This document shows positions 60,701 through 64,000 of a stretch of 64,000 bases of DNA, piece by piece. The stretch is taken from positions 1-64,000 of the forward strand of contig JAQGEQ010000357.1 in NCBI GenBank assembly GCA_034620365.1, in the 5' to 3' direction. Positions within the stretch are counted from its first letter, which is position 1, and each line of letters starts with the position of its first letter. This stretch comes from Pegea sp. RAD2-039 (Eukaryota > Chordata > Thaliacea > Salpida > Salpidae). The translations under genes and the position numbers were made by a program. Under the pieces are notes generated by a model. The model was not told where the DNA came from. It worked only from the letters and a program-made list of their open reading frames with translations, and searched no databases.

Positions 60701-63700
60701 CGAAAATTGATCTAGATAAAGATTATCCAGGATATTTTGACTCTACTGTTGATTTAGTCTGTGATGTTTACAGTCTTCTGCCTTTTGACATCAAATGGAG
60801 TCGATATGTAGATGACCACTGGGTGTCGCTCACAGACAGCAAGCACTTCCGGTGAGTTCTGCTGAATTTTAGGGACCCTAGTAACCCCTAATCTTACAGT
60901 GAGTCGGCTTCCGATGTTTATCACATCGATGACGTCACAGAAGAAAGCGAAGGAATTTACAGGTGTTTAGCAAACAACTCAATTGGTTTTGACTACGGTG
61001 ATACATTTCTTGATGTTGAAGGTAAGTAGGGTCCTAACTCTCGTCCATTCCCTGATTTTACTATCTTCAGAACGACCCCCAACAATTATTCCTTCCGGAA
61101 ACGTAAGCGTGGTTCCAGGAGGTGACGTCATACTGACTTGTAACATCAGTAGCAGCGTGGAGTACTCAGTGACTTGGAGGAGAAAAGATCGAAAATATAT
61201 GCATCCAAGGAGGTGACTTGTTGAGGGTTATATCAGGGGATGATAGGTGGATTTTACAGGATCATCAAGCAGTCTAATAACTCTTTACTCATCAAAAGCG
61301 CGAGAAGACAAGATGAAGCTGATTATGAGTGTGTAGTGACAAACTCAGGAGGCGAGACGGTTGGGTCTATTCTTCTTTTTGTTCAAAGTTAGTCTTCTAC
61401 ATCAGTTTGTAGCAAACAATCCAACATTTGACATCAAATTAGTTGAACATTTTGTAATTTTTCAGTCCCACCCACTGTTCAAATCCGACCTACCTCTGAT
61501 ACCGACTTTAAGAATGGAGATAGTATCATGATGTCGTGTACTGCAAGCGGTTATCCGACTCCAACTATTAATTGGTTAAAAGATTCCACATATTTATACA
61601 ATGTTGGAAATATCAGGTGAGATAAAAAACGAATCAATCTTTCACTTATGTATCCACTTAAAGGATCAAACGACGAGGCAGAAATTTCGAGCTAGTGAAC
61701 GCCCGACAGACCGATGAAGGAATCTATAGTTGCCAGGCAACGAGTAGAGCAGGAGTCGCTGTTGAATCTGTGAGATGGATTTACACGGCTCGACCGGTAG
61801 TAACAGTTGAAGAATCTGATATGCTAGTATTGGAAGGAGAACAAGCTCTGATTAAGTGTATTGTGGAAGGAGTTCCCATGCCAACAATCACGTGGTATAA
61901 GTCACGTGTGAAAGTGATTACTAGTGCGGAAAGAGAAATCACAGTTAGTCACCTACAACTGTGATCTTCATAACTGATCTAAATGAGATTCTTTCGATAG
62001 GATGAAGGATTACTGATTCATCAAGTGTCTGAATTTGATCAGGGAGATTTTCAGTGTTTCGCCACAAATCAGGCTGGAATAGACCGCAAGAGCGTCCACT
62101 TGACAGTTGGTCGCTTGCCTTTCTTCACTAACCCACCTCACGATATTGGAGTCGATATTGGTATCTTAAATAATCTTGTTTATTAGAGAAATTGATAGAG
62201 TGAAATTTGAATCACTAATTTTCTGATTTGATATTTATTAACAAACTATCTTTATAGGTAGGACCGTTAGCTTGCCTTGTGTAGCAGATGGTAGTCCTAA
62301 ACCTAAAGTGGATTGGATAAGAGTGTCCTCTGAAGACTCAACGATGTCATTAAGTAGATCAAGAACAAGAGGCAGTAGCAAAGAGCTTTATATCACAAAC
62401 CTACAACTTGAAGATGAAGGACTTTATTCATGTGTTGCTTCTAACCAGTTTGGAGAAACCTCAGAAACAATTCAGCTAACAGTGACTGGAACTTGTGAGT
62501 CATCTTCACTAATCAAGCTGATGACGTCACAATGATACTTACAGCGTCACCACGAATTATGTCTGTGGATAAAGAGATGAACATCATTATCGGGAATTCA
62601 AAAGTGATTGGATGTCGGATATTATCAGGGACACCAACTCCAAATCGTCAATGGTACAAAAATGATATTCCAATTAGGACATCATCTGATCGGTTACGGG
62701 TAATTCCCTTATCAGCTGATCACTGATGGCAACTAATGAGGATGTAACAGGTGAACCGGAACGGGAATCTGGTGATAACTAACGCGAAACCAAGCGATTC
62801 CGCCACTTATGTTTGTGAAGCAACAAATGAGATTGGAGATGATCGAATCACGATTGATCTCGATGTTTGGAGTGAGTTTGACCTTTAAACTCCTTTCACA
62901 TCTCGTCTTTATTCTTCTTTTCAGCTCCACCTCGCATCCATTCAACTCCAAGCTCCCGGAGTACCGTCGAAGGCTTCCAAATCACTTTACCTTGCAAGAC
63001 TTCATCCAATCCGCCAGCGACCTATCTGTGGCGTCACGATACAAACGAGAAAATAGAAAATGACTCTGAAAGGTTCTTGATAGATGAAGACGGCTCTTTG
63101 ATACTTCTAAATCCGCGAGATGCTGATCGTGGTCGTTACACATGCACAGCTAACAATCCAGCTGGCGTTGATTCCATCACTACCTCCCTAGAAGTCTACA
63201 GTTGAGTGATGACGTCATAATCTATAACACGCGAATCTAATCTTTGTCGCTCCTACAGCTCGACCTCAATTGGACCTTGACCGTGCAGTTACGGAGTACA
63301 TGGTTGTTATGGGCAACAGCGTGTCGCTTCACTGCGCGATGACGTCAGCAAGACCAAATCCAACTTATGAATGGACGCACAATGGGAAGACATTGAGTGG
63401 AGAAGAAGAAGGAATCCTAATTCGATCAGATGGAGTCCTCTACATTAAGCTTGCTTCACTTTTTCATTCTGGTGAGCTCTAGCAACCTCTAGTGGTATCA
63501 GTTACTGATTGAATATCTGTAGGGATTTATGAGTGTTCAGCATCCAATATCGCCGGGAAAACTCAACACCAGATGTCGCTAAAAGTTTTACAGCCACCCA
63601 AAATTCATCGCGATCAACATCATGTGGCGGTAGCAGCTAAACGATGAGTTCTTCGCGCTGAAAATTGATCTTTCAACTCATTAATAGGTCCTAGAAACCG

Positions 63701-64000
63701 AAACTGCGCTGTTGTCATGCTCAGCTTCTGGATTTCCTTCTCCAACAATAGAATGGTTTCGTGATGGACTTGTAATTGATGCAGATTTTGATCCACGTTT
63801 TGAAGTCACACAAGAAGAAGGTGAGGCAGTTTTGACCACGTGACTGTATCGATGACGTTCTTAATGGAGTAGGTAGTTCGGAGTTGAGGGTGACAAGAAG
63901 CCGAAATGATGATGATGGAAGTTATCGCTGCATCGCGACTAATATTGCTGGAAAAGACAGCAAAGTAATTGAACTTGACGTTCAGAAGTTTCCTGAAATC
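57796..64000 (+). CDS. HMCN: Hemicentin, 5' part (24 exons, continues beyond window)
   Basis: Exons: 57796-58120, 58175-58286, 58340-58457, 58508-58630, 58872-59013, 59160-59276, 60113-60250, 60327-60424, 60474-60639, 60695-60851, 60900-61021, 61071-61212, 61260-61387, 61466-61616, 61664-61943, 62001-62160, 62258-62494, 62545-62699, 62751-62871, 62925-63200, 63259-63471, 63523-63629, 63688-63820, 63873 onward. All phases agree: 1283 codons so far. A signal peptide ([18 protein letters not shown]) precedes a VWA domain (~58-230) with the MIDAS motif FDITGSM and [31 protein letters not shown]. The family's linker region follows ([23 protein letters not shown]). From ~446 come nine Ig-like domains with Cys-Trp-Cys cores (for example [16 protein letters not shown]...[10 protein letters not shown]), and a tenth begins. 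Hemicentins are secreted basement-membrane proteins that join tissues. More Ig, nidogen-type G2F and EGF domains are expected downstream. Confidence 0.95.

Overview
This is an animal nuclear genome window: AT-rich, with intron-split genes, GT-AG introns (many only 46-60 nt) and several unmistakable metazoan genes. These are hemicentin, G-protein beta-5, the pseudophosphatase STYXL1, TMEM104, CEP57 and heme oxygenase. The species cannot be named from the sequence; a small-intron invertebrate is the best guess. The named genes were recognised from remembered family sequences, and exon joins were set by hand from splice signals and reading phase. No alignment or database search was run.

Layout. 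(1) 1-13.2 kb is a tandem array of at least three copies of a 100-aa secreted peptide gene: the last 32 nt of copy 1, then two whole copies. The repeat unit also carries a ~84-bp inverted repeat around the promoter and a decayed CR1-like LINE between copies. A fragment of a relaxin-receptor-like GPCR lies in the first spacer. (2) 13.2-17.8 kb holds a decayed gene for a leucine/glycine tandem-repeat protein and an old LTR-retrotransposon fossil. (3) 17.8-22.7 kb is a 13-exon gene for an ARM-TIR-SAM protein with a myristoylation-type start. (4) 24.2-25.4 kb (minus) is a five-exon gene for an unrecognised secreted six-cysteine protein. SINE-like and LINE debris follow. (5) 27.3-28.9 kb is an intronless CEP57-like gene. 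(6) 31-42.6 kb (minus) holds STYXL1 (7 exons), GNB5 (11 exons) and a single-exon heme oxygenase. (7) 46-51.6 kb is TMEM104 (12 exons). (8) 51.6-57.8 kb is a gene-poor, very AT-rich stretch. (9) 57.8 kb to the end is the first 24 exons of hemicentin, with a VWA domain and nine complete Ig domains.

The genes do not form one pathway. The points most worth following are: the peptide array with its inverted repeats; a heme oxygenase that lacks the distal Gly-Asp pair; the ARM-TIR-SAM protein; the Leu/Gly repeat protein; and a cluster of perfect TGACGTCA palindromes before and inside hemicentin. Short frame breaks in otherwise good genes could be biological or assembly indels; sequence alone cannot decide.
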